Part shown: one piece after another, positions 15,527 to 27,528 of the stretch
Position numbering within the stretch: position 1 is the stretch's first letter
How the letters are laid out: each line of letters begins with the position of its first letter
Source: Halomonadaceae bacterium T82-2
GTDB lineage: Bacteria; Pseudomonadota; Gammaproteobacteria; Pseudomonadales; Halomonadaceae
Assembly (NCBI GenBank): GCA_001577635.1
Contig: LSBP01000018.1
Location: forward strand, 1 to 60,879
Length of the DNA stretch: 60,879 nt
Direction of reading: 5' to 3'
The notes under the pieces: model-generated
The model's input: the letters and a program-made list of their open reading frames with translations, nothing else
The model's database searches: none
What the model was told of the DNA's origin: nothing
Translations under genes and position numbers: made by a program

Positions 15527-16000
15527 TCAGTAGGGGGCAACACTCATGCTGGAACCACTGCCGACCAGCTTGACCCGCTGGCCGACCTGCCAGTTGCGAT
15601 CGGCCTTCTGAACCACCACCACCGTGTCGCCGCTGTCGCGCCGTACTTCCAGCTCGTAGGCGTTGACCTGATTGGCGCGATCCTCGATCTTCTTGCCGGC
15701 CACACTGCCGCCGATGGCCCCGGCCGCGGTGGCGATGTCACGTCCCGAGCCGCCGCCGATCTGGTGGCCGAGCAGGCCGCCGATCACCGCGCCACCGACC
15801 CCGCCGATGAGGCCGCTGCCCTGATCGTCCGCCTGGATACGCACGGGACGTACCGAGACGATGGTGCCGTAGGTGACGGTCTGGCCGGTCTTGGCCTGAC
15901 TGCCTCGGTAGACATCGCCCGAATAGAGGTCACTGTTGGCGCAGCCGCCCAGGGTCAGAAGGCCCAGCGCCAGTACAGGCAGGTAACGCGTCAGCTTCAT
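15527..16000 (-). CDS. SlyB-like glycine-zipper outer-membrane lipoprotein
   Basis: From the ATG at 16000 the product is 157 residues with a lipoprotein signal (MKLTRYLPVLALGLLTL then the lipobox GGC), a beta-rich segment, a glycine zipper (GLIGGVGGAVIGGLLGHQIG, about residues 63-82) and a C-terminal beta domain. This is the SlyB/Pcp (glycine-zipper 2TM) layout; SlyB is a PhoPQ-regulated outer-membrane integrity protein in enterics. An AGGGAGAA ribosome site supports the start. The AAACGCTGTTT motif lies only 23 bases upstream of the start codon. Confidence 0.85.
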   Translation of the reverse strand: MKLTRYLPVLALGLLTLGGCANSDLYSGDVYRGSQAKTGQTVTYGTIVSVRPVRIQADDQGSGLIGGVGGAVIGGLLGHQIGGGSGRDIATAAGAIGGSVAGKKIEDRANQVNAYELEVRRDSGDTVVVVQKADRNWQVGQRVKLVGSGSSMSVAPY

Positions 16001-16022
16001 TGCCAGTTCTCCCTCTCGCTTT

Positions 16023-16036
16023 GAAAACGCTGTTTG
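16023..16036 (-). promoter_or_regulatory. AAAC-GCT-GTTT near-palindrome upstream of the lipoprotein gene
   Basis: GAAAACGCTGTTTG carries the same 11-base core AAACGCTGTTT found upstream of the OmpW-like gene. Its position just before the ribosome site would place a bound regulator over the start of the transcript. Candidate operator only. Confidence 0.4.
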
Positions 16037-16136
16037 ATAACCCAGTCTAACCGGCATCCGCGGGTTTGACCATGGTGCCGGGTAAAGGTGCCGTGTTGCG
16101 ATCAGTGTAGTGGAGCCCTCGGGCGAAAACGCAAGC

Positions 16137-16160
16137 GCGGGGAGGCCTGGGCCTCCCCGC
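16137..16160 (-). terminator. aceA terminator
   Basis: GCGGGGAGGCC and GGCCTCCCCGC form an 11-bp perfect stem 27 bases past the aceA stop. On the minus strand it is followed by GCTTGCGTTTTCG. Confidence 0.7.
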
Positions 16161-16187
16161 GGTGCATTGCGGTGCGCGGCGGTGCGA

Positions 16188-17786
16188 TCAGCCGAACTGG
16201 TTCATGGTATTGGCCTGGCCGCCGGCCTTCAGGGCCCCCTCGCCGGAGAAGTACTCCTTGTGGTCGTCGCCGAGGTTGGAGCCGGCCATGTCCTGATGCT
16301 TGACGCAGGCCAGGCCCTGGCGGATCTCCTGGCGCTGCACGCCGGTCACGTAGGCCAGCATGCCCTCTTCGCCGAAATAGCCGCGCGCCAGGTTGTCGGT
16401 GGACAGTGCCGCGGTGTGGTAGGTGGGCAGGGTGATCAGGTGATGGAAGATGCCGGCTTCCCGTGACCCCTTGCGCTGGAAGTCGCGGGTCCACTCGTCG
16501 GCCAGCTCGGCCAGTGGGGTGTCGTCGTACTCGGCACTCATCAGCTGGCTGCGATCGTAGGCCGAGAGGTCCTTGCCTTCCTGTTCCCAGGCGTCGAACA
16601 CCTGCTGGCGGAAGTTGAGCGTCCAGTTGAACGACGGCGAGTTGTTGTAGACCAGCTTGGCATCCGGCACCACCTCGCGGATGCGCTCGACCATGCCCGC
16701 GATCTGGCCCACATGGGGTTTTTCGGTCTCGATCCACAGCAGGTCGGCGCCGTTCTGCAGGGCGGTGATGCAGTCGAGCACCACCCGGTCCTCGCCGGTG
16801 TCGGGGCGGAAACGATACAGGCCGTTGGCCAGTCGCAGCGGCTTGCGCAGTTCACCGTCGATCTTGATCACGGTGTCGCCCTCGTCGATGTCCTCGGCGC
16901 TGGACACCGGCACGGTGTCGAGGAAGCGGTTGTACTGCCAAGCCAGGTCGCCGGGTTCCTGGCTGACCGGGATCTTCTGGGTCAGGCCGGCGCCCAGGGA
17001 GTCGGTGCGAGCCACGATCACGCCGTCCTCCACGCCCAGTTCGAGGAAGGCGTAGCGCACCGCGTTGAGCTTGGCGATGAAGTCCTCGTGGGGCACCGTG
17101 ACCTTGCCGTCCTGGTGACCGCACTGCTTGGCATCCGATACCTGATTCTCGATCTGGATGCAGCAGGCGCCGGCCTCGATCATGCGCTTGGCCAGCAGGT
17201 AGGTGGCTTCCTCGTTGCCGAACCCGGCGTCGATGTCGGCGATGATCGGCACCACGTGCGTCTCGAAGTTGTCGATCCGCTCCTGGGCGGCCTTGGCGGC
17301 GACGTCATCACCTTTGGCGCGGGCGGCGTCGAGCTCGCGGAACAGGTGGCCGAGTTCGCGGGCGTCCGCCTGGCGCAGGAAGGTGTAGAGCTCCTCGATC
17401 AGCGCCGGCACGGCGGTCTTCTCGTGCATCGACTGGTCAGGCAGGGGGCCGAACTGGCTACGCATGGCGGCGACCATCCACCCCGAGAGGTAGAGGTAGC
17501 GCTTGGCGGTGGTGCCGTGGTGGCGCTTGACGGCGAGCATCTTCTGCTGGCCGATGAAGCCGTGCCAGCAGCCCAGCGACTGGGTGTAGCGGCTGGGATC
17601 GGCGTCGTACTCGGCCATGTCGCGGCGCATGACGCCCGCCGTGTAGCGGGCGATGTCCAGCCCCGTGCGGAAGCGGTTCTGCAGTCGCATGCGGGTGGCG
17701 TACTCGGGGTTGATGTTGTCCCACTTGCCGCCCTGCTGGTCGCGCAGCTGGCTGAACGTGGTGAGCGTGTCCTGATAGCGGGTCAT
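16188..17786 (-). CDS. aceA: AceA, isocitrate lyase (long form)
   Basis: The 532-residue enzyme matches the long isocitrate lyases of Pseudomonas (531 residues) rather than the 434-residue E. coli form. The catalytic cysteine is Cys222 in DAKQCGHQDGK. It cleaves isocitrate to glyoxylate and succinate, the first step of the glyoxylate shunt, allowing growth on acetate and fatty acids. No malate synthase gene is adjacent. The monomeric isocitrate dehydrogenase that competes for isocitrate is 7 kb away. The 348-base upstream region contains three inverted repeats. Confidence 0.96.
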   Translation of the reverse strand: MTRYQDTLTTFSQLRDQQGGKWDNINPEYATRMRLQNRFRTGLDIARYTAGVMRRDMAEYDADPSRYTQSLGCWHGFIGQQKMLAVKRHHGTTAKRYLYLSGWMVAAMRSQFGPLPDQSMHEKTAVPALIEELYTFLRQADARELGHLFRELDAARAKGDDVAAKAAQERIDNFETHVVPIIADIDAGFGNEEATYLLAKRMIEAGACCIQIENQVSDAKQCGHQDGKVTVPHEDFIAKLNAVRYAFLELGVEDGVIVARTDSLGAGLTQKIPVSQEPGDLAWQYNRFLDTVPVSSAEDIDEGDTVIKIDGELRKPLRLANGLYRFRPDTGEDRVVLDCITALQNGADLLWIETEKPHVGQIAGMVERIREVVPDAKLVYNNSPSFNWTLNFRQQVFDAWEQEGKDLSAYDRSQLMSAEYDDTPLAELADEWTRDFQRKGSREAGIFHHLITLPTYHTAALSTDNLARGYFGEEGMLAYVTGVQRQEIRQGLACVKHQDMAGSNLGDDHKEYFSGEGALKAGGQANTMNQFG

Positions 17787-17861
17787 GGCGCATCCTCGTC
17801 AGTGGTGGCCTCGTGGCCTGTTGTCGTGAGCTGGAGTGGCGTCGGTGCCGATATGCTGCAG

Positions 17862-17876
17862 CCGCGAAATTCGCGG
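17862..17876. promoter_or_regulatory. CCGCGAA-N-TTCGCGG palindrome before aceA
   Basis: Seven-base perfect arms around one base, 76 bases upstream of the aceA start codon. Candidate operator. Confidence 0.4.
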
Positions 17877-17969
17877 TGGCTTTCCGGCGGTGATGCCTTG
17901 CCGTCTTCGGGGCGCTGGCGGCAACTCGTGACAGGATGTCGGTGGCGATCGATCACTACATGATAGTTG

Positions 17970-17986
17970 TTAAACGATCGTTTTAA
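17970..17986. promoter_or_regulatory. AAACGATCGTTT palindrome before aceA
   Basis: A perfect 12-bp palindrome flanked by further TTAA symmetry. It matches the AAAC-N4-GTTT form bound by the TetR-family fatty-acid regulator PsrA in Pseudomonas, which would be a sensible controller for the glyoxylate shunt. The match is by pattern only. Confidence 0.45.
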
Positions 17987-18064
17987 TCCTGTCTTGCAAT
18001 GCAATATGGCCCACAACCATGGGGCTCAACAATCATCACTTGGGGGAAAGGCGGGTTGTAGTAT

Positions 18065-18102
18065 GACTACAGAAACCGGCAAATTGCGTGATTTCTGTAG
18101 TC
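18065..18102. promoter_or_regulatory. 11-bp inverted repeat between aceA and GNAT gene
   Basis: GACTACAGAAA and TTTCTGTAGTC are perfect complements 16 bases apart. It could be a two-half-site operator or the hairpin that ends the roxA-GNAT transcript, although no T-run follows on the minus strand. Confidence 0.45.
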
Positions 18103-18134
18103 GCTTTTCGCGGGTGCGGAAAAGAGCTGTAAAA

Positions 18135-18569
18135 TCAGTCGTTCAGCGGAAGGCGCATATTGCGGTGCAAAATTCCGGCGTCGAGAAAGGTGTCGCCGTA
18201 GGCTTCGAAACCCAGGCGGCGATAGAAGTCCAGGGCCTGAATCTGGGCGGCGAGTTCGACGTGAGCATGGCCCTGGTCGCGGGCGGCGCGAATGGCCTCG
18301 CGCATCAGGGCCAGCCCGATGCCCCGCCCCCGGCCGGTGGAAAGCACGGCGACACGCCCCACATGGCCGTCGGGCAGCAGGCGGGCGGTGCCCACGGGGG
18401 TGCCGTCGTGCCAGGCGAGAAAGTGCACGCAGTCCGGGTCACGCCCGTCCCACTCCTCGTCCTCGGGGACCGCCTGTTCGTCGATGAACACCCGTCGGCG
18501 GATGTCGCCGGCCAGCGCGCCCAGGCGTTGCCAGTCGCCGCGTTCGATGTGCAGGGTCGCCTCGCTCAT
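18135..18569 (-). CDS. GNAT family N-acetyltransferase
   Basis: This 144-residue protein has the acetyl-CoA-binding pattern of GNAT enzymes: VGRVAVLSTGRGRGIGLALM (R-G-x-G-I-G near residue 80) and a C-terminal ALDFYRRLGFEAYG. The start and the FIDEQAVPEDEEWD segment resemble the ElaA/YjcF branch. The substrate cannot be told. Its ATG overlaps the roxA stop by four bases (ATGA), so it is translated coupled to roxA. Confidence 0.88.
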   Translation of the reverse strand: MSEATLHIERGDWQRLGALAGDIRRRVFIDEQAVPEDEEWDGRDPDCVHFLAWHDGTPVGTARLLPDGHVGRVAVLSTGRGRGIGLALMREAIRAARDQGHAHVELAAQIQALDFYRRLGFEAYGDTFLDAGILHRNMRLPLND

Positions 18570-19771
18570 GCGTCCTCCGTGTCGGCTTCGGGGTCGGTCG
18601 GCCAGCTCAGGCTGCCGCGATCGAGCAGGCCGGTCACGATGCCGGTCGCCTCGGGGACGGCCAGCAGTGCGGCGTCGAGCGCGGTGTCGCCGGCGAGATG
18701 ACGGGCCAGGCGAACGTCGCAGCCGACGGCATCGCCGTCGACGAACAGGGTGGCGCGCCCCTCGCCGTGGTCCCGGCAGGCGAAGCGCGAGCCCGGGGTG
18801 CGTTCGAGCGTGACCCCGGCGTGTAGTGCCGCGACAAGCGTGTCACCGTCCGCCGGTACCTCGGCGGCGATCGGGTGGTCCGGGTACTTGGGCTGGGTCA
18901 TCGCCCGGCCGAACCACTGAAGCAGCTGCGCCGGATCATCCAGGGTCTCGAGGATCAGGGTGCGCATGCGGGCCAGTGCCGCATCGTCGATCTCGCCGGG
19001 ATGGGCCGCCGGCGTCAGGTCCGGGTCCGCGTAGCGCAGCGAGTCGGGCAGCTGCTCGCCGAGATAGTCGGCGAACGAGGTAATCGACTCGTCGGCCGAC
19101 AGCGCCCGGAAGCCCACCGAGTAGGTCATGCAGTCCGCGGATTCGCTGACCCCGTGGTGGGCGATGCCGGGGGGCAGGTAGAGCATGTCGCCGGGTTCCA
19201 GGCGCCAGTCCTGACCGGGCTCGACCGTGAAGCGCTCGAGGATCTTGAGGTCGATGCCCTCGAGGATCGGCGCGTCGTCGCCCGCCACGCCACCGAGCTG
19301 CCAGCGGCGGACCCCGCTACCCTGGAGCAGAAAGACGTCATACTGATCGACATGCGGGCCCACGCTGCCGCCGGGTGGCGCGTAGCTGACCATGACGTCG
19401 TCGAGCCGCCAGCGCGGCAGGAAATGGAACCGGGCGAGCAGTTCGTCGACCTCGGGCACGTAGTGATCCACCGCCTGCACCAGCAGTGTCCAGTCGCGCT
19501 CCGGCAGGCGGGCGAAAGTGGCGTCGTCGAAGGGGCCGTGGCTGACTTTCCAGGGGCGTGGCGCGCCGTCGTCGGCCCGGCCGTCTTCCTCGACCAGGCG
19601 GGCCTCGACGCCCTCCTCGCAGGCCAGACCGGCGAGTTCCTCGGGGGCGATCGGCGAGACGAAGTCGGGCAGGGCGCCGCGGATCAGCAGCGGCTTCTTC
19701 TGCCAGTACTCGCGGAGAAAGTCGGCGCTAGTCAGACCGCCAAGCAGGGTGAGCGGGGTATCAGGGGGCAT
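18566..19771 (-). CDS. roxA: RoxA/YcfD, ribosomal protein L16 arginine hydroxylase
   Basis: From the ATG at 19771 the product is 401 residues. It has an N-terminal JmjC-type Fe(II)/2-oxoglutarate fold with metal ligands His140 and Asp142 in GPHVDQYDVFLLQG, and a downstream His in GIAHHGVSES, followed by a helical dimerisation region and a winged C-terminus. E. coli YcfD (373 residues) hydroxylates Arg81 of L16. AGAGGTGG before the ATG decides the start over one 25 codons upstream. The gene order purB - roxA matches E. coli except that phoPQ is missing between them. Confidence 0.92.
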   Translation of the reverse strand: MPPDTPLTLLGGLTSADFLREYWQKKPLLIRGALPDFVSPIAPEELAGLACEEGVEARLVEEDGRADDGAPRPWKVSHGPFDDATFARLPERDWTLLVQAVDHYVPEVDELLARFHFLPRWRLDDVMVSYAPPGGSVGPHVDQYDVFLLQGSGVRRWQLGGVAGDDAPILEGIDLKILERFTVEPGQDWRLEPGDMLYLPPGIAHHGVSESADCMTYSVGFRALSADESITSFADYLGEQLPDSLRYADPDLTPAAHPGEIDDAALARMRTLILETLDDPAQLLQWFGRAMTQPKYPDHPIAAEVPADGDTLVAALHAGVTLERTPGSRFACRDHGEGRATLFVDGDAVGCDVRLARHLAGDTALDAALLAVPEATGIVTGLLDRGSLSWPTDPEADTEDA

Positions 19772-19961
19772 GGGTACCACCTCTTGACGAAATACTGAAG
19801 TCGCGGGACGGGTATTGGTGGCTTCGAGTCGCGGCTTTTCCGGCAACAGGCCTGTACGAGGGCGCTGTGAACCCTTCCTTGGGCGCTACTTTTTCCATTC
19901 TTGGAAAAAGACCCTCTTCAGGCCTGTTCCCGGCACCGCTTGCCATACTGGCGCTAGGCGC

Positions 19962-21389
<1,428 letters not shown>

Positions 21390-22028
21390 TCAGCGCCACT
21401 GCTCCAGGGCCTTGCGCATGGCGCTGCGCTGGAACAGCAGCTTCCAGCGACGGCCGCCCTGCTGGTGCCAGAGCAGGGCGAAGCGAATCCCTGAGAGCAG
21501 GGCGGCGCGGACGCGTTCGGGCATCATGCGCTGCTGCAACAGGCTGGGCTCGCCCTGGACCACGATGCGCTGGCGGAAGGTCGAGATGGTGTCCTGATAG
21601 AGCTCGCCGAGGCTGGCCACCACGTTCTCGTGGGTCTCGCCGAAATGCTCGGCCTGCCCCTGGATGCGGGTCAGCCGCTCGCCCAGGGTGTCCATCATGG
21701 TGTCCTGCTGGCGCAGCTTCTGCATCAGCATCAGCAGCGTGAAGCCGTAGCGCAGTACGTTGGGATCGGTACGCTGGCGGGCGACGATGGCGTCGAGCAC
21801 GTCCAGCCCCAGTCGCAGGTTGTTGGGGTGGCCGCCGTAGATGGCCTCGAAGGAGGCGGGATTGGTGTCCAGCGTGGCCCGTAGCTGGGTGTCCCAGGCC
21901 CGTGCGTCGCACTGCCCCTGGCGGGCCAGTTGGTCGACCAGGGCGGCGGCCTGGAAGACCCCTGCCAGGGCCAGGGTCTGCCGCGAAACGGGATCGTCGG
22001 GGGCCGTGTGAATGGGGGTGGCGTTCAT
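21390..22028 (-). CDS. hflD: HflD, lysogenization regulator homologue
   Basis: The 212-residue, nearly all-helical protein has HflD features: [20 protein letters not shown] near the N-terminus and NPNNLRLGL-like [13 protein letters not shown] in the middle. In E. coli HflD is a peripheral membrane protein that inhibits lambda CII; its general role is not settled. Its ATG overlaps the mnmA stop by four bases (ATGA), giving translational coupling, and purB follows. Confidence 0.94.
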   Translation of the reverse strand: MNATPIHTAPDDPVSRQTLALAGVFQAAALVDQLARQGQCDARAWDTQLRATLDTNPASFEAIYGGHPNNLRLGLDVLDAIVARQRTDPNVLRYGFTLLMLMQKLRQQDTMMDTLGERLTRIQGQAEHFGETHENVVASLGELYQDTISTFRQRIVVQGEPSLLQQRMMPERVRAALLSGIRFALLWHQQGGRRWKLLFQRSAMRKALEQWR

Positions 22029-23152
22029 GCGGCCAGCGTCTCCCGTTGCCAGGTGTCACGAATCACGCCACCGCCGAGGCAGACGTCGCCGTCGTAGAGC
22101 ACCAGCGATTGTCCCGGCGTCACCGCGCGTTGCGGATCGTCGAAGTGAACCTCCACGCCGCCGTCGTCGCGGGTGTGCATGCGGCAGGGCACGTCGGCCT
22201 GGCGGTAGCGGGTCTTGGCGGTGAGCCGCGCCTCGCTGGCCGGCGGCTGCCCGGCGATCCAGTCCATGGCCTCGGTGGTCAGCGCATCACTGTACAGCAG
22301 CGGATGATGCTTGCCCTGGACCACGATCAGCACGTTGCGCGCGAGATCCTTGTCGGCGACGTACCAGGGGGCATCCGGATAGTCGGCCAGTCCGCCGATT
22401 CCCAGTCCCTGGCGCTGGCCGAGGGTGTAGTACATCAGCCCCATGTGTTCGCCGATGTCGTCGCCCTCGGGGGTCTCGATGCGCCCCGGCTGAGCCGGCA
22501 GGTACTGCTGCAGGAAGTCGCGGAAGCGACGCTCGCCGATGAAGCAGATGCCGGTGGAATCCTTCTTGCGGGCGGTGACCAGATCGTGGCGCTCGGCGAG
22601 TTCGCGCACCCGGGGCTTTTCCAGTTCGCCCACCGGGAACAGGGTGCGGGCGATCGCGGCCTCGGGCACGGCGTGCAGGAAATAGCTCTGATCCTTGTTG
22701 GCATCGAGCCCCTTGAGCAGGCGCGCCCGGCCGTCGCGCTCGCCGCGGCGCACGTAGTGGCCGGTGGCGATCGCCTCGGCACCCAGCATCTCGGCGTATT
22801 CGAGAAACACCTTGAACTTGATCTCGCGGTTGCACAGCACATCCGGGTTGGGAGTGCGCCCGGCGCGGTACTCGGCGAGGAAATGCTCGAAGACGTTGTC
22901 CCAGTATTCGGCAGCGAAATTGGCGGTGTGCAGGGGAATGCCCAGCTTGTCGCACACCGCCTGGGCATCCGCCAGGTCCTCCCTGGCAGTGCAGTATTCG
23001 GTGCCGTCGTCCTCGTCCCAGTTTTTCATGAACAGGCCTTCGACCTGATAGCCCTGTTCGAGCAGCAACAGGGCCGAGACGGAGGAGTCGACACCGCCGG
23101 ACATGCCGACGATGACCTTGCCGGTGGCTGAAGGCGCCGTAGCTTGGGGCAT
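22025..23152 (-). CDS. mnmA: MnmA, tRNA-specific 2-thiouridylase
   Basis: The 375-residue enzyme carries the PP-loop [15 protein letters not shown] near the N-terminus, the first catalytic Cys in [12 protein letters not shown], and the second in [13 protein letters not shown]. It thiolates U34 of tRNA-Lys, Glu and Gln using sulfur relayed by TusE. Three tRNA-Glu(UUC) genes, its substrates, lie 32 kb downstream. The ATG at 23152 has GAGGGAC upstream; an ATG 21 codons earlier lacks support. Confidence 0.97.
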   Translation of the reverse strand: MPQATAPSATGKVIVGMSGGVDSSVSALLLLEQGYQVEGLFMKNWDEDDGTEYCTAREDLADAQAVCDKLGIPLHTANFAAEYWDNVFEHFLAEYRAGRTPNPDVLCNREIKFKVFLEYAEMLGAEAIATGHYVRRGERDGRARLLKGLDANKDQSYFLHAVPEAAIARTLFPVGELEKPRVRELAERHDLVTARKKDSTGICFIGERRFRDFLQQYLPAQPGRIETPEGDDIGEHMGLMYYTLGQRQGLGIGGLADYPDAPWYVADKDLARNVLIVVQGKHHPLLYSDALTTEAMDWIAGQPPASEARLTAKTRYRQADVPCRMHTRDDGGVEVHFDDPQRAVTPGQSLVLYDGDVCLGGGVIRDTWQRETLAA

Positions 23153-23227
23153 AACGTCCCTCGAGTGGAACAGGGGTGAATCGCGATGGCGCGGATTATA
23201 CCCGAAACCGGTCACGGGCTTCGAGCA

Positions 23228-23677
23228 TCAGGCTTCGTGGATGACCGACAGTGGAAAGCGCCGCCCTGCGTGATAGTCGCGAATCCGGGTGAGCACCAGC
23301 GGGCTGCGCAGGCGCCCCTCCTGCGCCAGGGACTCGATCTCCTCGAGACACAGCCAGTGCGCGCCGAGGATGCCGTGGTCGAGCGGCGTCGCGAGTGCGC
23401 CCCCAGGGCGGGCGATGAAGCCGTGGCTGTGAAAGATCAGGCCCTCGGCGGCGGTGAAGATGTACAGCCCCAGATAATCGGTGATGGTCACGTCCCGGGC
23501 GGTTTCCTCGCGGGTCTCGCGGCGTGCCGCCTCGGTCAGGCGCTCGCCCGGCTCCAGGTGGCCGGCGGGCTGGTTGAACACGCTGACCGGGCCGCCGCGA
23601 TCCTCTTCCACCAGCAGGAAGCGGTCGTCACGGGGGATCACCGTGGCGACGGTGACGCGCGGGGTCCAGCGGCTCAT
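23228..23677 (-). CDS. nudJ: NudJ-like Nudix hydrolase
   Basis: The 149-residue protein contains a full Nudix box, [16 protein letters not shown] followed by TREETA, around residues 39-60. E. coli NudJ (YmfB) at the same place in the operon hydrolyses nucleoside tri- and diphosphates and HMP-PP. The ATG overlaps the rluE stop by four bases and has GGAGGTCA upstream. mnmA starts 75 bases further on. Confidence 0.93.
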   Translation of the reverse strand: MSRWTPRVTVATVIPRDDRFLLVEEDRGGPVSVFNQPAGHLEPGERLTEAARRETREETARDVTITDYLGLYIFTAAEGLIFHSHGFIARPGGALATPLDHGILGAHWLCLEEIESLAQEGRLRSPLVLTRIRDYHAGRRFPLSVIHEA

Positions 23678-24303
23678 GAGCGTGACCTCCGGCGGCGTGT
23701 GTCCGGGGTACGTTTGCCCGGGGCACGCTTGCCCGGGGCGCGTGACCGCGGTGCCGCCGGCGCGTGCAGGACTTCCCGGCGCCACTGCCCCGGCGCCAGG
23801 CCGTCGAGCCGCCAGGGGCCGATCGCCACGCGGATCAGGCGCAGGGTGGGGTGGCCGACATGGGCCGTCATGCGCCGGACCTGGCGGTTGCGGCCCTCGT
23901 CGATGGTCAGCTCGAGCCAGCGGGTGGGGATGCCGGCGCGCTGGCGGATCGGCGGGTCGCGCGGCGGCACCTCCGGTGCGTCAAGGCGCTTTACCCGGGC
24001 CGGGCGAGTGGGGCCGTCGTTGAGGGTCACCCCGCGGCGCAGGGCCTCGAGGGCGTCGTCGTCCGGCGTGCCCTCGACCTGGACCCAGTAGGTCTTGGGC
24101 TGCTTGTGGCGCGGGTGGCTGATGCGCTGGATCAGTGCACCGTCGTCGGTGAGCAGCAGCAGGCCCTCGGAGTCGTAGTCGAGCCGGCCGGCGGCATAGA
24201 TACCGGGCACGTCGATGGCATCGGCCAGGGTCGCCCGGCCGCGCTCGTCGGTGAACTGCGAGAGCATGCGGTAGGGCTTGTGCAGCAGATAGAGGGCGCT
24301 CAT
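23674..24303 (-). CDS. rluE: RluE, 23S rRNA pseudouridine-2457 synthase
   Basis: This 209-residue protein lacks an S4 domain and begins [19 protein letters not shown], like RluE. The catalytic aspartate is in [16 protein letters not shown], and the family motif [20 protein letters not shown] is present near residue 140. It modifies the peptidyl-transferase region of 23S rRNA. The C-terminus has about 25 extra basic residues built from APGKR repeats, reflected in DNA as a tandem TTGCCCGGGGC repeat. It starts the rluE-nudJ-mnmA-hflD-purB run. Confidence 0.93.
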   Translation of the reverse strand: MSALYLLHKPYRMLSQFTDERGRATLADAIDVPGIYAAGRLDYDSEGLLLLTDDGALIQRISHPRHKQPKTYWVQVEGTPDDDALEALRRGVTLNDGPTRPARVKRLDAPEVPPRDPPIRQRAGIPTRWLELTIDEGRNRQVRRMTAHVGHPTLRLIRVAIGPWRLDGLAPGQWRREVLHAPAAPRSRAPGKRAPGKRTPDTRRRRSRS

Positions 24304-24411
24304 GGCGGGTGTGGCTCGTTGATCGGGAAATTGTCGACATTGTTCATGCGGACCCGGGCCGGCACTGTTATACTGCGGCCCGACCGCAGGGGTACCAGCG
24401 CCGAACCGTGA

Positions 24412-26814
<2,403 letters not shown>

Positions 26815-26841
26815 GCCTTCGCTCACCGTGTATCGACGGAT

Positions 26842-26871
26842 CCCCGCTCGCCAGGCGAGCGGGGTTTTTTT
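26842..26871 (+). terminator. idh terminator
   Basis: CCCCGCTCG and CGAGCGGGG form a nine-base stem with loop CCAGG, followed by seven T residues, 28 bases past the idh stop. A textbook intrinsic terminator. Confidence 0.93.
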
Positions 26872-27102
26872 GTTGACCCCCTTGCAAGGTGACGGCTGCG
26901 GACGCATCTTGCAGGGAACCCCGAAGGCGCGGCGACGTCTCATGATGGAGACGCGATGAGCCACGCCTACGGCTTGTAGAGATGGATTCTGGCTCTTATG
27001 TTCAATAGAGACGAGACAATGTCGATGACCGCCGTGGCGTCACGGCTCGCGGTGAATGCGGCGGTATTCGCGTCAATCCGGGGAGATACGGTTCGCGCCG
27101 GG

Positions 27103-27432
27103 ATGACGCGGCCGCCGGGCCCCGAGGAGGAAGGGGAAGGCGAGCTTGCCACCCGCCCGGCCGACCCGGAGCTCGAGGAGCCGCCGCGCTACAAGGTGGT
27201 GCTCCACAACGACGATTACACCCCCATGGAATTCGTCGTCGAGGTGCTGCAGACCTTCTTCTACATGGACCACGAGAAAGCCGTGCAGATCATGATGGCG
27301 GTCCATACCCAGGGCAAGGCGACCTGCGGCATCTACACCCGCGACATCGCGGAAACCAAGAGTCATCAAGTCAACGAGTACGCGCGAGAATGCCAGCATC
27401 CATTGCTGTGCGACATCGACAGGGCCGACTGA
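27103..27432 (+). CDS. clpS: ClpS, N-end-rule adaptor
   Basis: The protein delivers substrates with N-terminal Leu, Phe, Tyr or Trp to ClpAP. The conserved core [20 protein letters not shown] and the [16 protein letters not shown] segment contain the N-degron pocket (Asn-Asp-Asp and the His later in the helix). From the ATG at 27103 it is 109 residues, close to E. coli ClpS (106). The frame is open back to 26998, giving 144 residues; no start has a convincing ribosome site, so the N-terminus is uncertain. clpA starts 96 bases downstream. No cspD gene lies upstream. Confidence 0.95.
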   Translation: MTRPPGPEEEGEGELATRPADPELEEPPRYKVVLHNDDYTPMEFVVEVLQTFFYMDHEKAVQIMMAVHTQGKATCGIYTRDIAETKSHQVNEYARECQHPLLCDIDRAD

Positions 27433-27528
27433 CGCCTGGCAACGTGACAGTCAGGGGTTGCGAAAGACTCCAAAGTGCCCGATTGTGAAAGTGCCGACGA
27501 TGCCCGAGGCGGCGAGAAGGGGACTGCC

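Larger units (their letters stand above)
17787..18134. other. aceA upstream region with three inverted repeats
   Basis: No gene is seen in these 348 bases. In order away from aceA they hold CCGCGAA-A-TTCGCGG at 17862-17876, AAACGATCGTTT at 17972-17983 inside an AT-rich stretch, and GACTACAGAAA paired with TTTCTGTAGTC at 18065-18102. The density of palindromes suggests complex control of aceA. Confidence 0.6.

Noticed and set aside
19889-19910. CTTTTTCC/GGAAAAAG inverted repeat after purB
   Set aside because: Weak AT-rich stem with no T-run on the coding strand; not convincing as terminator or operator on its own.
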